NCBI GenBank assembly: GCA_037178855.1
Contig: JASJZC010000006.1
Coordinates: 8,412,501 to 8,476,500 of the forward strand
Direction of reading: 5' to 3'
Length of the DNA: 64,000 bases
DNA from: Oscheius sp. JU75
Lineage: Eukaryota; Nematoda; Chromadorea; Rhabditida; Rhabditidae
Part shown: piece by piece, positions 13,197 through 24,074 of the stretch
Layout: every line of letters begins with the position of its first letter
Position numbering within the stretch: position 1 is the first letter of the stretch
Position numbers and translations under genes: made by a program
The notes under the pieces: model-generated
The model's input: only the letters and a program-made list of their open reading frames with translations
What the model was told of the DNA's origin: nothing
Database searches by the model: none

Positions 13197-15414
13197 ATGT
13201 TCTTGTTCCTCGCATTTCTTCTCTCGAGCCTGGTAGCTTCTGCCCCAGAGAATGAGAGAATAACATCACTGCCAAATCTGGTCGAGCCCATGAGATCCGC
13301 TCAATATTCTGGCTATCTGAACATTTCTGACTCAAAGTCACTATACTACTGGTATGAGTCATTTTTGATTGAAAATTCCCTTTCAGGTACATAGAGTCAG
13401 AGAATGATCCAGCCAAAGACCCAGTTGTACTGTGGCTCAACGGCGGCCCAGGTTGTTCTTCTTTGGAAGGTCTCTTTGTCGAGATGGGACCCTACAGAAC
13501 CAATGATTACGGAGAGACTGTTCATCGAAACCAGTTCACCTGGAACAGGGTATCGTTAATTTTAAAATGAACAGTAGTTATTACAGTACGCTTCAATCAT
13601 CTATATGGACGCTCCGGCAGGTGTCGGTTTCTCAATCAGAACAGGCAATTCTTCACTTTTTGTCTACACCGATGATGAAGTGGCTAACGACAACTATCTG
13701 GCTGTAAAGGCTTGGTTCAAGGCGAGTCGTCTAAAAAATGTTGTTAAGCGGTTATTCAGAAGTTCCCGGAAAGAGCCAACTCGTCATTCTACGTAATGGG
13801 AGAATCATACGGTGGTTGGTGTTATTCTAATTAAAACTGTTCAGTATTGGTTCAATTTGAAAGTGGCTACTTTCTGTAACGATTCAAGTTAAAAAAAAAA
13901 CTTTGAGGCACATATGTACCTATGCTTGGAGCCATTCTAGCTGCCAATAACTTCCCGAACTTTGTTGGAATCGCCATAGGAAATGGCTGCGTTGATGATG
14001 TCTTGAACACGGTTTGAAGTATTATCTAAAGTTTAAACAAATGATTAAGAATACTGTTGTCGGATTCAACTACAACCACGGCTTCATCGATGAAGAACTT
14101 TATCGCCAATCCCTACAAAAATGTTGTGCGCAAGCTAATCTGCTCGATGGATGTGACTACTTTTCTATGACGCTGGACGAAAATGGTACTTGTTACGATG
14201 AAGTAGGGTTTTCGTACCGAAATTTCATATATGACAAATTTAGAGTATGTTCTTGACTCAAGCAAACTACTACAGCGGTCTCGACCCGTACTTTTTATAC
14301 TACTCGTGCTACCTGAACCCGAACGATAAACCACAGTTCAGTGCAATCGATCATTATAGCACAGTCCTGCAACAACAGTTGAGGAAAAAGTACTACAACA
14401 GTCCAGAGAATCTCGACGTAGGTCAATATCGTACTTTTAACGCAATTCTATTTTAGTCTCTGCCTTCCTGTACGCACTATAACGACTCTACAGTTTATCT
14501 CCAAAGGGATGATCTTAGGAAGGCACTTCACATTCCTGATAGTGTGCCACCGTACCAAAGTTGCTCTGAAGTCATCGCTGAGCAGTACGATTTCGGGCCG
14601 AGCCACTACCTAAACCAAAAGCAGAATATTCTTACGCTTGTCGCTCTTAAGAAGAAAGTCCTTCAATTTCAATACTTTCTATCTTAATTTCAGTTCAGGT
14701 CATGCTGTTCAACGGGGACACAGACTCGATCTGCAACGCCATCCACAATGCCCAGTTTGTAGCCAATCTTGGACTGGCAAAGGTCGCAAATGAGACGACT
14801 TGGGAAGATCCGAATCAGCTTCCTCCGACCCTTGGCATGATTACCCAATACGAAGGTACATTCGATATATCGCGGTGGCGCAATCTGTGCTCCCAGACCG
14901 TATTCCGTTCATTATCCCTTTGGCTGAGCCGATGGCGCAAGAAAGAATGCGTAATTGCGGAGACGCAGGGTGGCCCTTTGGGTCAGAGGTGGTCCTGTGA
15001 CAGAAGGGCACGCGAGATAAGGGTCAGTGGAGAGAGGGAGACAGACATACTGGGTCAGCGGTCCTGTGAGTGAGTTACGCAATTTCTGGCAGAGGCAAAA
15101 ACAACCCACAGGTCATGTGAGCAGTCCTTTTTTTTGCAGGAGTCGACTTCTTGACTGTCCGAGGCGCTGGCCATTTTGTGTCTTCGAGCAATGAGAAGCC
15201 GAAGGAGGCCCTTCAAATGTTCAAAAACTATATTCAAGGCTTGGATTACAGTACACCGGTTTACACTGAGAACGGAGGAAATCCAGGATCTAACAGCTCG
15301 CAAGCTCCGACTACTGCCGACTACGGGACTCCTGAGTCCACAACACATTCTGGAGCTCTTTCCTCTATCTCTTATTTGTTCACTTCTCTGTCAGCTCTGT
15401 GGTTCCTTCAATAA
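13197..15414 (+). CDS. serine carboxypeptidase, S10 family (cathepsin A-like), with a GPI-anchor-like tail
   Basis: S10 enzymes cut single residues from peptide C-termini in acidic compartments or outside the cell. Ten exons give 523 residues: 13197..13351, 13387..13549, 13587..13721, 13760..13814, 13908..14011, 14050..14202, 14244..14417, 14457..14657, 14699..14855 and 15140..15414. A signal peptide ([16 protein letters not shown]) starts the protein. Substrate-site motif [14 protein letters not shown], nucleophile GESYGG, catalytic Asp in FNGDTDS and His in RGAGHF are all present, so the enzyme should be active. The C-terminus adds a Ser/Thr/Pro-rich linker and a hydrophobic end without a cytosolic tail, as in GPI anchor signals. 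Intron 3 begins with GC rather than GT. The donor of exon 8 (AAA before GTCCTT) is weak but keeps the frame. The stop codon lies inside an AATAAA at 15410..15415. Confidence 0.93.
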
Positions 15415-15415
15415 A
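15410..15415 (+). terminator. AATAAA poly(A) signal overlapping the carboxypeptidase stop codon
   Basis: The hexamer AATAAA contains the TAA stop at 15412..15414. No other AATAAA appears in the next few hundred bases, so this may be the true signal, which would give an extremely short 3' UTR. Confidence 0.4.
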
Positions 15416-16166
15416 CTCAGCCAGTTGTTAAACAGATACCGAGGACAAAAACAATAAGCAGTGCGTGAGATTGATGGATGTCTACCCGGTGATAGCAGTA
15501 CGTATCAGACCGAAGCAGCACCCACGAATCCCAGAAACACGTTTCGGGAAGGAGACCTCGGGGATTGATGAATGTATACCCGGTGATAACTTTCAAAAGT
15601 ATCTGACCGAAGCAGCACTCACGAACCCCGGTTGGTCTCGGAGGAGAGTATTCTGGACGAGAGGCGGACTGTCGAATGGCAATGGGTCAGGGGTCAGCGC
15701 GTGGGTGGAGGCTGACCCGCCCACACATTCACGTGATGGATCGATTCAAAAAATAATGCGACCTCCTAGCCAGGGATTGGTCATTTGATACTCAACGGAT
15801 CTCCAAAGGGAATAAGAGTCTGTTCTTATAGATATTTTTTGGTTAAATGGTTTGATTCGAAAGGTTCCCGAGTGCACAGCTGAAACTTGTGTCGGGTATT
15901 TTTGACGGACGTTTGTCTTCAACAGAGGAAATCTCCAATAATCCGTGTCGTGTTGATCGCCCTATCAATTTAAGACCTTCAGGAAGCAGTTTTTATTGGT
16001 TTTTATACATTATAGTGAACAGTGTCCTGGGATCGAGGGGGAATGCACCGAGTTCAAAAGTTAGAATAACTATTATACAGAAGGGAATGTGGAGAGCATG
16101 GGTCAGATGACCCTACCGGTTGGAATTGATCAACTGACAGGGTGAGATCCTGAGAGATGGAGACAT
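15415..16166. other. gene-free stretch between convergent genes, with a two-copy tandem repeat
   Basis: Two genes converge here, so no promoter is expected. The left part carries a degenerate tandem duplication (listed separately). The rest has several short GGGTCA/TGACCC motifs, some forming imperfect inverted pairs near 15690 and 16100. No coding potential is recognised. Confidence 0.5.
15472..15660 (+). repeat. two-copy degenerate tandem repeat, unit about 95 bp
   Basis: The block TTGATGGATGTCTACCCGG starting near 15472 returns as TTGATGAATGTATACCCGG near 15564. Each is followed after about 30 bases by GACCGAAGCAGCAC(C/T)CACGAA. The copies have diverged, so the duplication is not recent. 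Confidence 0.7.
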
Positions 16167-17028
16167 CTATGGTCCGAAGACTGATGTCGAGGTGAACATT
16201 TTCACGAACTCTTCGTAGTCAATCTGGTACAGTGAACAAAAAGGTTTTTTGCCCTCTTACCTCTCCATCTCCGTCAATATCGACCTCGTTGATCATCTCG
16301 TCCACCTCCTCTTCTGATAATTGCATTCCCATGTTGATCATGAAGTAGCGGAACTCTTGAGCAGTAATTACGCCATTGCCGTCCTTGTCAAACACGCGGA
16401 ACGCTTCTCGAATCATTTCCGAGTCCTGAAAAGTATGATTTGTTTGTGTACCTAGCGACACTTACAGTTTCTTTCATCATCCGTTTCATCATAACGCAGA
16501 ACTCGCTGAACTCGATTTGACCTGAAGAATGATCCATTATAGGGAAAATTAAAAAATTCTAACCGTTTCCGTCAATATCGACCTCATTGATCATCTCGAG
16601 AATTTCTTGTTCGGTGGGATTTTGGCCAAGACTGCGCATCGCGACTCCTAATTCCTTCGTTGACATTGTTCCATTGCCATCTAAAAAGTAGGTTATACTT
16701 CGAAATTTTCTCAAAGTAAACCTTTGTCGAACATCATGAAAGCCTCTCGGAACTCATCGATCTCTTCGGGTGACAGCTGTAAACCGCAAAGTTATTTAAG
16801 CCCTGTTATTTGTCATCCAATCCTTTCGAACTCGCACAATTCGAACATTTTCTCCAAAATCTTTTTGTGTTATTATAATTGCTTTTAGCATGAAAATTTA
16901 AATAGCCATTTTTCTTGCCCATTCGTAAACATCGTGCAAGATATTGTAAACGAACTGCAACTCACAGATTTGATAATATCCTCATTGAATTGCATGTTGC
17001 TGGCACGGGATGATGTTGCGAGAGCCAT
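16167..17028 (-). CDS. cal-1: calmodulin-like EF-hand protein CAL-1
   Basis: Six exons (16966..17028, 16722..16776, 16564..16680, 16466..16521, 16261..16425, 16167..16223) give 170 residues. Four canonical EF-hand calcium loops are intact: [36 protein letters not shown] and DIDGDGEIDYEE. The start [20 protein letters not shown] and the central [16 protein letters not shown] match the nematode CAL-1 protein rather than canonical calmodulin, whose linker and N-terminus differ. It is expected to act as a cytosolic calcium sensor. The C-terminus ([13 protein letters not shown]) is a little longer than in calmodulin. The ATG stands shortly after a TTTTTCAG that could serve as a trans-splice site. 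Confidence 0.92.
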
Positions 17029-18355
17029 TCTTTCCAGAGTCTGAAAAAGCAGAATGATTGAGAGACAAAGGGCAAGTAGGAAGGTTTGCGGATAGTTAGT
17101 TGTTTTGTTCAATTGGACGTCAGAAAGTGTGCGCCTGTTGTCGAGACCAGGTAGAAAAATTGGGATATAATTAGAGATGAGGCAAGAATAGAAAACAGGC
17201 GGACGATTGAAACACTTGTGTGGAACATTGAAAGTGGGAGCCGACAAACACACGAGGGGAGGATCGTGGAACTTTTTCTCTAGAGGGGCGGGCTCTCCAT
17301 GACGAACATGCATTCGAAATGGCCAGAGGTTACTGTTGTAACAAGGGAGGAATTTGACTGACACTCGAGAGGATGAAGCTTTTCGGTAATACGAACCGGC
17401 TCCCGGCTGTTCAGACGTTCTTTGCAGAAGCTAGCGACGGAAATGTCGGGAGAGTGAATATTGCTTCTCAAACTTTCGAAACAAAGTTTATGCTCAAATT
17501 TTGGATCGCTCCTATTACTTCCTACAAGCTGCCTACGGTATCCTGTACTGCCAAAGTCATGTCAATTGGGCTACAGATATACCAAAGTGAACCAGGCACC
17601 CACTTATAGCAATCTTTGGTAATGTCACTTTTCTGTCCTTGTCAGTCTGTCACTCTCATCCTGTGTCTGTCCAATCTAGCATGTCAAGAAAAAGTTTTCG
17701 TATGGCTTGAACTTTTAAAGCTAACTCGTCCTAATGTTTTCGGTCTAGCTGGGCAATCTTGCATCGTGGTCATGGACAAATATTTAAGCAGAATCTTCAC
17801 TAAACACCAATACGGTTTTGATACCGGAGGTGTGTGTTGAACCCTGATAGTTTGCCAATTGTAGTTCTGTACCTAAGTGTCAACGGTTCGAAACGCTAAC
17901 GCTTCGCAATTGATTGGGTAGGGTACACAAAGAGGTGGAGGTATGATCCAGGAACCGGCTTTAATATGCTAAAACAACAGGCGAAATAGTCACTTCCTGT
18001 CTAACAGGACTTATTCATGTCTGTTATGAATCCAGCTTGATCTTCTGACGTAAAAGAAGAGCATGGGAGAGCATGTTTTGCTCATTTTGGGATAAGAAAC
18101 ATGTCTCATTGGGGCCGAGTACTCTTGACATGCATCAGAGACCGGTAAATGGAGAGTACTTTAGGGGATGGGGTAGGTTTCTGGGAAGCTGAAAACCGGT
18201 CTTAATGACCGCTATGCTGATATGTTAGCAATCTTACAAAGCTTTCGGGACCGAGATGGTACGGGCGACCATTTTCCATGTTTGAGTTCAAGAAGGGACT
18301 AAGTGAATTTGCTTATACCGATCATCTTTGATGGCTTTCTTAGATACCCGAAAAC

Positions 18356-18425
18356 ATCGACGGGGATCGAACGCAAGTTTCCCAGATTTTAAGGCTAGAG
18401 TGCTAACCGCTGAGCTATGACCGTT
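18356..18425 (-). repeat. tRNA-like element (A-box and B-box kept)
   Basis: Read on the minus strand it has TAGCTCAGCGGTTAGCAC, a good A-box/D-arm, and GCGTTCGATCCCC, a B-box, at tRNA spacing. The anticodon stem has a mismatch and the acceptor and T stems do not pair properly, so it is a pseudo-tRNA or tRNA-derived SINE rather than a working tRNA gene. Confidence 0.6.
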
Positions 18426-19602
18426 CTTCCCAGCGCCTGCGGTGCGTAAGGACAGAGAGAGATGATCACTGTAGCGCTTAAGAATAACAAAAACGTCCAG
18501 CAATACCTTCGCCGAGAGGTATTACCTGGAATTGCACGTGCTCCAGAATTCTAAACAAGGTTGGTACAATTCTTGTAATGTTGAAGCCGGTATGACTTTT
18601 TCTTAACTCACTTGTCTCCTTTGTCTGGCAACTGTAGAAGAGAGGAGGCGCATGGTCATAGGCTTATCTTGGCTATGAGCTGGCGCCCAGCTCGAGCTGT
18701 CATTAAGACCAAACAGTCCTGTCAAAATCTCGCTCGCAATTTCCCCACTATTTAGCGCGGGATTATGAGTCATTTTCGAGAGAAGACCATCAACGGATCG
18801 AATCTCTCATTCATTTCATCAGAATGCCCAATTCGGCAGTTTGACGGATGTCGCGTGAGAGCTGGAAAAACGTGCTGGAGCTTAGAACGACGAAAACAGA
18901 GCATGGATTATGACAGCGTGCCATGGCACACTAATTCTCTGTCTTCCTTGCAGGAGAAAAGCGGATTGGGGGAGATCGGAAGCGTGTCCCACCCGAGCCC
19001 ACTTTCGTCATTTGCGGTCCCGAGAGGAACTTTTTCGCTAATTTGAGTAGGGGGTGACAGAGAAGAAGAGGTTAGCAGGGCGTGCTCCCTCTCTCAAGTA
19101 GTACTCATGCGACTTTTTGAGACCCATAAACGACCAGATGTGAGGAGGACATAGCACAGAGGCAGAGTGGAATGATCTGTTGTGGGAGTTTCAACGTGAG
19201 TCAGCTGTGGGTCGAAGGGGAAGAATCCCACAACAGCTGTCCTCGTCGAGCCGAGAGAGTTGACGCCACTAACGGGAGTCGATTAATGGTGGGATTGAGG
19301 GCTAATTGAGGTTGAGTGGAGGACAACGAAATTGAAATTTTTTTTTCGAGCCGAATGCTTGGGATATCTAGATTGTCCATTCTTAACCGGTGATTGTTCG
19401 ACTCAACCCGGTACAGTTGGAAACCAGTGTACACACGGCCCAACCTTGTCGCTTTGAGACCCACTTTTAAATATGTCACCAGTTTCAGGTTAAAACCTTC
19501 AAAACGAGTCTCGAAGAGAGCAATGGCCCGATTCGATTAAGGCTCGATTCGCGCCTGTACCTCGTTTCAAAGCACTACAGTACCAAAGCGAAAGTTGCAC
19601 GC

Positions 19603-19680
19603 GGACTTTTCCGAATCGCGCAGTCGGTTAGAGCTCGGTCTGAGGAGAAAAAGAAAATGGGACCGATCCCGAGAGTTAAC
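19603..19680 (+). repeat. tRNA-like element
   Basis: CGCGCAGTCGGTTAGAGCTC resembles an A-box/D-arm and is followed after about 30 bases by GGGACCGATCCCGAG, a degraded B-box. Same design as the copies in introns of the AMPK and monocarboxylate transporter genes. Confidence 0.5.
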
Positions 19681-20462
19681 AAAAAGCTTTTGCTCGCTCA
19701 TGAAACGATGGGAAACGATCTCAGAAAGTTCGGCTAGGTTGAAAACAACAGTTTACTAGCCTTCATGCCTTTCTTGTAGTCTCCCCGAATTCACTTATGT
19801 TGACTCTGCGACCTCCGCCCATTCAGAGCCTGGTCGGCTATCTGAGGGAAGTCCTAGTTCCTGACTCAAAGCTTCCACAGGGAAACAAACAGTTTTTCAT
19901 ACGCGAACAAACAGTCTTCGAACACTTTTTGAACCGAACTTGAAAAGAGAAAATGAGGAGGCAGCGGGGTGAAGGGGCAAAACGGAGAGAGAGAGAGAGC
20001 CAGGGAACAGCCGTGCCGCCTACAATGAGGAATCTGGGCCTGAGCCACAGGAATGCGTGAAATTCCACGGGGACACACAATTGGGACAACATGTGTTGAG
20101 ATGGATGACTGATAGTAGACTAGACGTAAACAGGGAGTGCCCGGGGATAATCAGGCATGCACAACTGAACAACGGTCACGAGAGAAAGAGAGAGAGAGAC
20201 AGAGGAAACACAAAACATCTGAGGCAGACAGCTTGTCATTCGGACGAACGACTATCTTAAGAGGAGAACACAACAGGGAGTTCGAAGACACGAAAAACCT
20301 TGTCCTCTGTACTTGAGGCTGAGTGCCGACGAGGCGACTGTAAAGGTGGTAGCGGACAAACACACACAGTTTTGGAGAGCCGGCCAACTGCTGTTTCACG
20401 CGAGGACACATACTTGAGATGCCTTCCTCATTGCTCTCAGGACTGATCTACGTCACAATGAT

Positions 20463-22938
20463 TTATCGGAACAATGCTTTGTATCGCTTGTCTGACAGCA
20501 GACAGAGTGGACCGCCTAGATGATGCAGTTCCTCCTCGGCTAGGTCGTAGTCACGACAGCGAGCTCGAAGCCAGTCAAAGTCGACTCCAAGATTCTCGAC
20601 TTCCGAGCGCTTCCAGGAGGTCTGAAATGGTTTGATTGCGGAATAATGTCTGCCTGTTTGGACCAGAGAAAGTGAGACGGAGAAACAGAGGATAATGAGA
20701 GACAGACGGTCAAGTCTCGATCGGTGCCAAAATATGGATAGGGGTGTTTCGGTCTTGGTTGAGCTCCGGGACCGATCACAAATTGACTTTCACCAAGCTA
20801 GAGCAATCTTTTTTACCTGTCGAGGCCTGTCAAATGGAATCGTGTCGACAGTTAGTCTAGAAATGTAGTCAGTTCCATCTTGCGCTTCAGTCGACTCTCG
20901 TCTTTCATCCGTAGCCTACTGTATTCCACTATCTCTCTGTCTTACCGTCTCTCTATCCCTTTGTCTCTCTTCTTACCCTCTTCAACAAGCCGTTCTTCCT
21001 CAGATGGAGGCGAAAACCATTTTCTTTACTCTGTAGGGTCAAGAGAAGCGCTGTTCCCAAAGAAATCCTTTCTCGGACAACCAGTGTTCTCAGTCTCAAG
21101 CACCTGAACCATAATTTTTAAGGACGCCATCTTTCCCTACCTGGTAGCAATCTCATAAAGACCTCTGTCCGCTCTTTTCACGCCAAGATTGCTCCTTTTT
21201 GACCGCTCCAGTCCGCCCTGCTCAAACTTTTCCAAAGTGTTGCCATACTCGTAACAGATCTGAAACAAACTCCTACGTTTCCTGTGACAAACGTCCCCTT
21301 ACTTTTTCGGCCAAATCAGACGTCAGTTGGCCGGCACTTCGTTCAAAGATAACTGACTGCACTGGTGCGGACGGCTGCAGCATAAGGTGCATTTTCGGCT
21401 TGCCTGCAAGCTCCGGTTGACGTCATTATGTAACTGACTCCTCACCTTTGAGGATCAATGCGATACGAGTTCGACCTCTGTTGCACCGAGTGAAAAGTTT
21501 CCAAGTTGGTGAAGAGCATGGGACCATGTTGATCGATCTCTCGTCCTGAACTGTCACTGTCACTGCTACTGTCATTATCATCATCACTGTAACTTTCTCT
21601 ATGTATCTCTGTCTGTCTCTCAACTATCTCCCTGTTCTTCTGTTTTATCTGTCCATGCTATAAAGTGGATAGACCTGAACGATGTGAAGGTTCCGTAGAT
21701 GCTTGAGGTCGGCCAGGAGGATGACAGAACTATCAGACAGGTTCGTCGGTGATAGAGTCAGATGCTCGAGATTGAGAAACAGCCCTAGATGGAGACAAGG
21801 ATTCGGGAAAAGGCTCATGTTAGGAACTGCGAGCTTCTTGAGCTGCAGTTGGAAGCGCTCCAAGAGCTCACCCAAGAGCAGTTCCGTGTCATTGCTATTC
21901 AACTGGAGCTGGTGCAGCTCCAGTTCCTTCAGGCCATGTAGCTGGAAGAGAAAGGCCCGAATCTGACGGAGAACCTCTCCTCCTGTCCCGATGTCCTTCT
22001 CCTCCAACTCCCCGCCCAAAGTTCTGTCTTTGACATGAAGGCTCCATTTAAAGGTGAAATGACGGACTTTTCCAAGAGGACTGTCCATGTGGTCAGAGCA
22101 TCTGAACTATTTTCGGATAATCGCAATTCCAAAGCGCCATGGTTTAGAAGAGACAGAGACAAAACCTTACCTCTCATGGAATTCATTGAAATTGGTCAGC
22201 TTTTGAAGAAACTCATAGAGATTGAACAGATTTGATATCGGCTCCACAATGATTTCTCTCCACTTGTCAATAATCTTCGGCACACATTGCCTAAAAGTAC
22301 TGTCCCATTACTCAATTCCCCCTACCTGAGTCTCAGATGGTCCAAATGGTATTGCCAAGTAGAATCCACAAATCGTCTTAATTTCCCATTACCAACTTCA
22401 AAGAGCGCCCGTCATTTACTGTCTGGCCAAGTACTCTTTTGAATTGTTAGAGTCTCGTCTGACTCGACTAGTCAACTCTAATCTAGTTCTAATGCACAAA
22501 AGACTGTGTGTGAAGCCCTAATTGCCAATTACTGTTTGCAGGACAAGACAAAGAGCAAATCGGTTTGGGAGATCTCTGGGAGTGCGTTGTTTCCTATTAC
22601 GGTAGCTCGAATGGAACATTAGCTACCTGTCAAGAGCCCCAATAGGGCATCAACCAAACTTGTCTGGGATAACACTTGACAGAAAAAGGCACAAACATTG
22701 CTAATTGTTATCCCAGACAACTGACATGTGCAGACAGACACCTTTTGCCAATTGAAAAGGTAGGAGCTAACCTTCTGACGAGAGTGCCGTCATGAAACGT
22801 GAATGTTCTCCAAGTATCATCCAGGAAGAACACCTCGTACCATTGGGAGCAGACTTGAGAACACCGCCCGAGATTCTTCAACGGGAGCAGACGATAGATT
22901 TTCACCAAAATTTCCACAGGAAGATGATCCCAGCCCAT
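20463..22938 (-). CDS. F-box/leucine-rich protein (FBXO39/FBXO33-like architecture)
   Basis: Ten exons join in frame to 489 residues: 22772..22938, 22326..22376, 22171..22290, 21675..22101, 21446..21545, 21303..21403, 21141..21259, 20977..21103, 20817..20915 and 20463..20621. The protein opens with an F-box, WDHLPVEILVKIYRLLPLKN and CSQVCSQWYEVFF. Leucine-rich blocks follow (LKELELHQLQL, LNLEHLTLSPTNLSD, LKHLRNLHIVQ, LRLRTLVVRERIS). The order F-box, WQYHLDHLRLR, then spaced LRRs resembles F-box proteins of the FBXO39/33 type, which act as substrate adaptors of SCF ubiquitin ligases. The substrate is not known. The C-terminal segment SWKRSEVENLGVDFDWLRAR is also typical of this group. Intron 1 (22377..22771) carries a dispersed repeat shared with 58 kb. 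Confidence 0.85.
22507..22663 (+). repeat. dispersed repeat, copy A
   Basis: Lies in intron 1 of the F-box gene. It shares TCGGTTTGGGAGAT, then ACGGTA-CTCGA-TGGA, then GAGCCCC...GGGC and AACTTGT, in the same order, with the copy at 57996..58238. Confidence 0.6.
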
Positions 22939-24074
22939 TAGAGAAGCAGAGGGAAAGATTTGTGCAAACAGCTATCGATCGGCTCGGGGGAGATCAGGCG
23001 GTCGTGTTTTTCGCTGTCCTCAAAGAAAGGACACAACTTTTCGAGTCGAATGCAACCGATGGTTGAACTGTGGTGTCGGTTGTGGAGTGTTCGCCTCCAA
23101 AAGAAGGCCATTAGAGGCTTGGCAGACGCCGGTTTTAGTCCTCGCGATCAACCTCAGTTCGCTGAACAGCGCGTGGAGCTGGAGGCTATATAATAGGAGG
23201 GGAAGGCTGGTGGTGTGTATTTTAAAGTTCCTTCTCCATGATCTGCAATACTGTAATTCATTTTCTGATGTCTTTTAGTGAGTTTCTTTCTCATTATTGT
23301 CAAAGTCTGAATCTGATTTGAGACTAAAAACAGCATGTCATGTCTTTGTCAATCTCTACCCTTGTCCATAGCCAGTTCGCTTCCTGTTGACAGGAATCGC
23401 GGGTATCACAAAGTGAAAAAATGCAACCTTCGCCCCGAACTGGATGGTTTCTGTCACGTACCCTGAGCTCTGAACATGGTTTCGTCCAGGTCCGAGTCGT
23501 AGGGAGCTGAAAATCGGCCCGAACCGACCTTTTCCGGACCTACGGCGCATGTCTCAGTCTGTCCCAAACTTTTCTATTACAACATGACTTGTCCCCATGT
23601 CCTATTCCATATGAATGTTGTCTCTGGCCACAGTTCCCATTCTGCTGGTTTGACTATTTTCAGCTTGACAGATCAACCTGTCCTATCTGTCATCCGCCTG
23701 TTCATCTAAAGCGCGATGATTCCGTCTGTTAGCCTGTCACAAGTCTGCATCTTTGAACTCTCATATCCTTGTCCCTTTTTGCCTGTTCGAGCGTGCTGCT
23801 TCATATGATCATGTCAATTTGTTTTATGCCCCTGTCAATCTATCCAGTTATGTAGACAAACTGACAGAATTAGACGCCATTGAGCATTAGTTTTCAGTGC
23901 TCTTCACCACAACAGAAGCCAATGTCTTCCGATGGCTCAACGAATCCTGGTCGGAGCTGAGTCAGACCCCTGGGGATCTGGTTGAATTGTATCGACACGG
24001 ACGATGAAAATAGCAGCTTTAACATCTTACGTCTCAAAATCAACAATAAACATGACAACAAACCAGTTTTTCTT
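22939..24074. other. 1.1-kb stretch without a confident gene
   Basis: Between two minus-strand genes; it should contain the promoter of the F-box gene and the 3' region of the pseudouridine synthase gene. The part 23560..23870 is rich in CTGTC and TGTCAT words, the same degenerate GACA/TGTC simple sequence seen elsewhere. No coding motif is seen. Confidence 0.5.

Larger units (their letters stand above)
17029..20462. other. 3.4-kb stretch without a confident gene
   Basis: No open frame here shows a known motif or a consistent exon chain. Two tRNA-like elements lie in it (18356..18425 and 19603..19680). There are short purine-rich GAGA runs near 19990 and 20180. Upstream sequence of the calcium-sensor gene at 17028 probably includes its promoter. 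Confidence 0.5.

Noticed and set aside
18356-18425. Working tRNA gene
   Set aside because: A- and B-boxes are present, but the acceptor, anticodon and T stems do not pair properly.
19838-20092. Hydrophobic minus-strand ORF resembling a secreted protein
   Set aside because: Its hydrophobicity comes from GAGA-type simple sequence read in reverse; no start context or exon structure.
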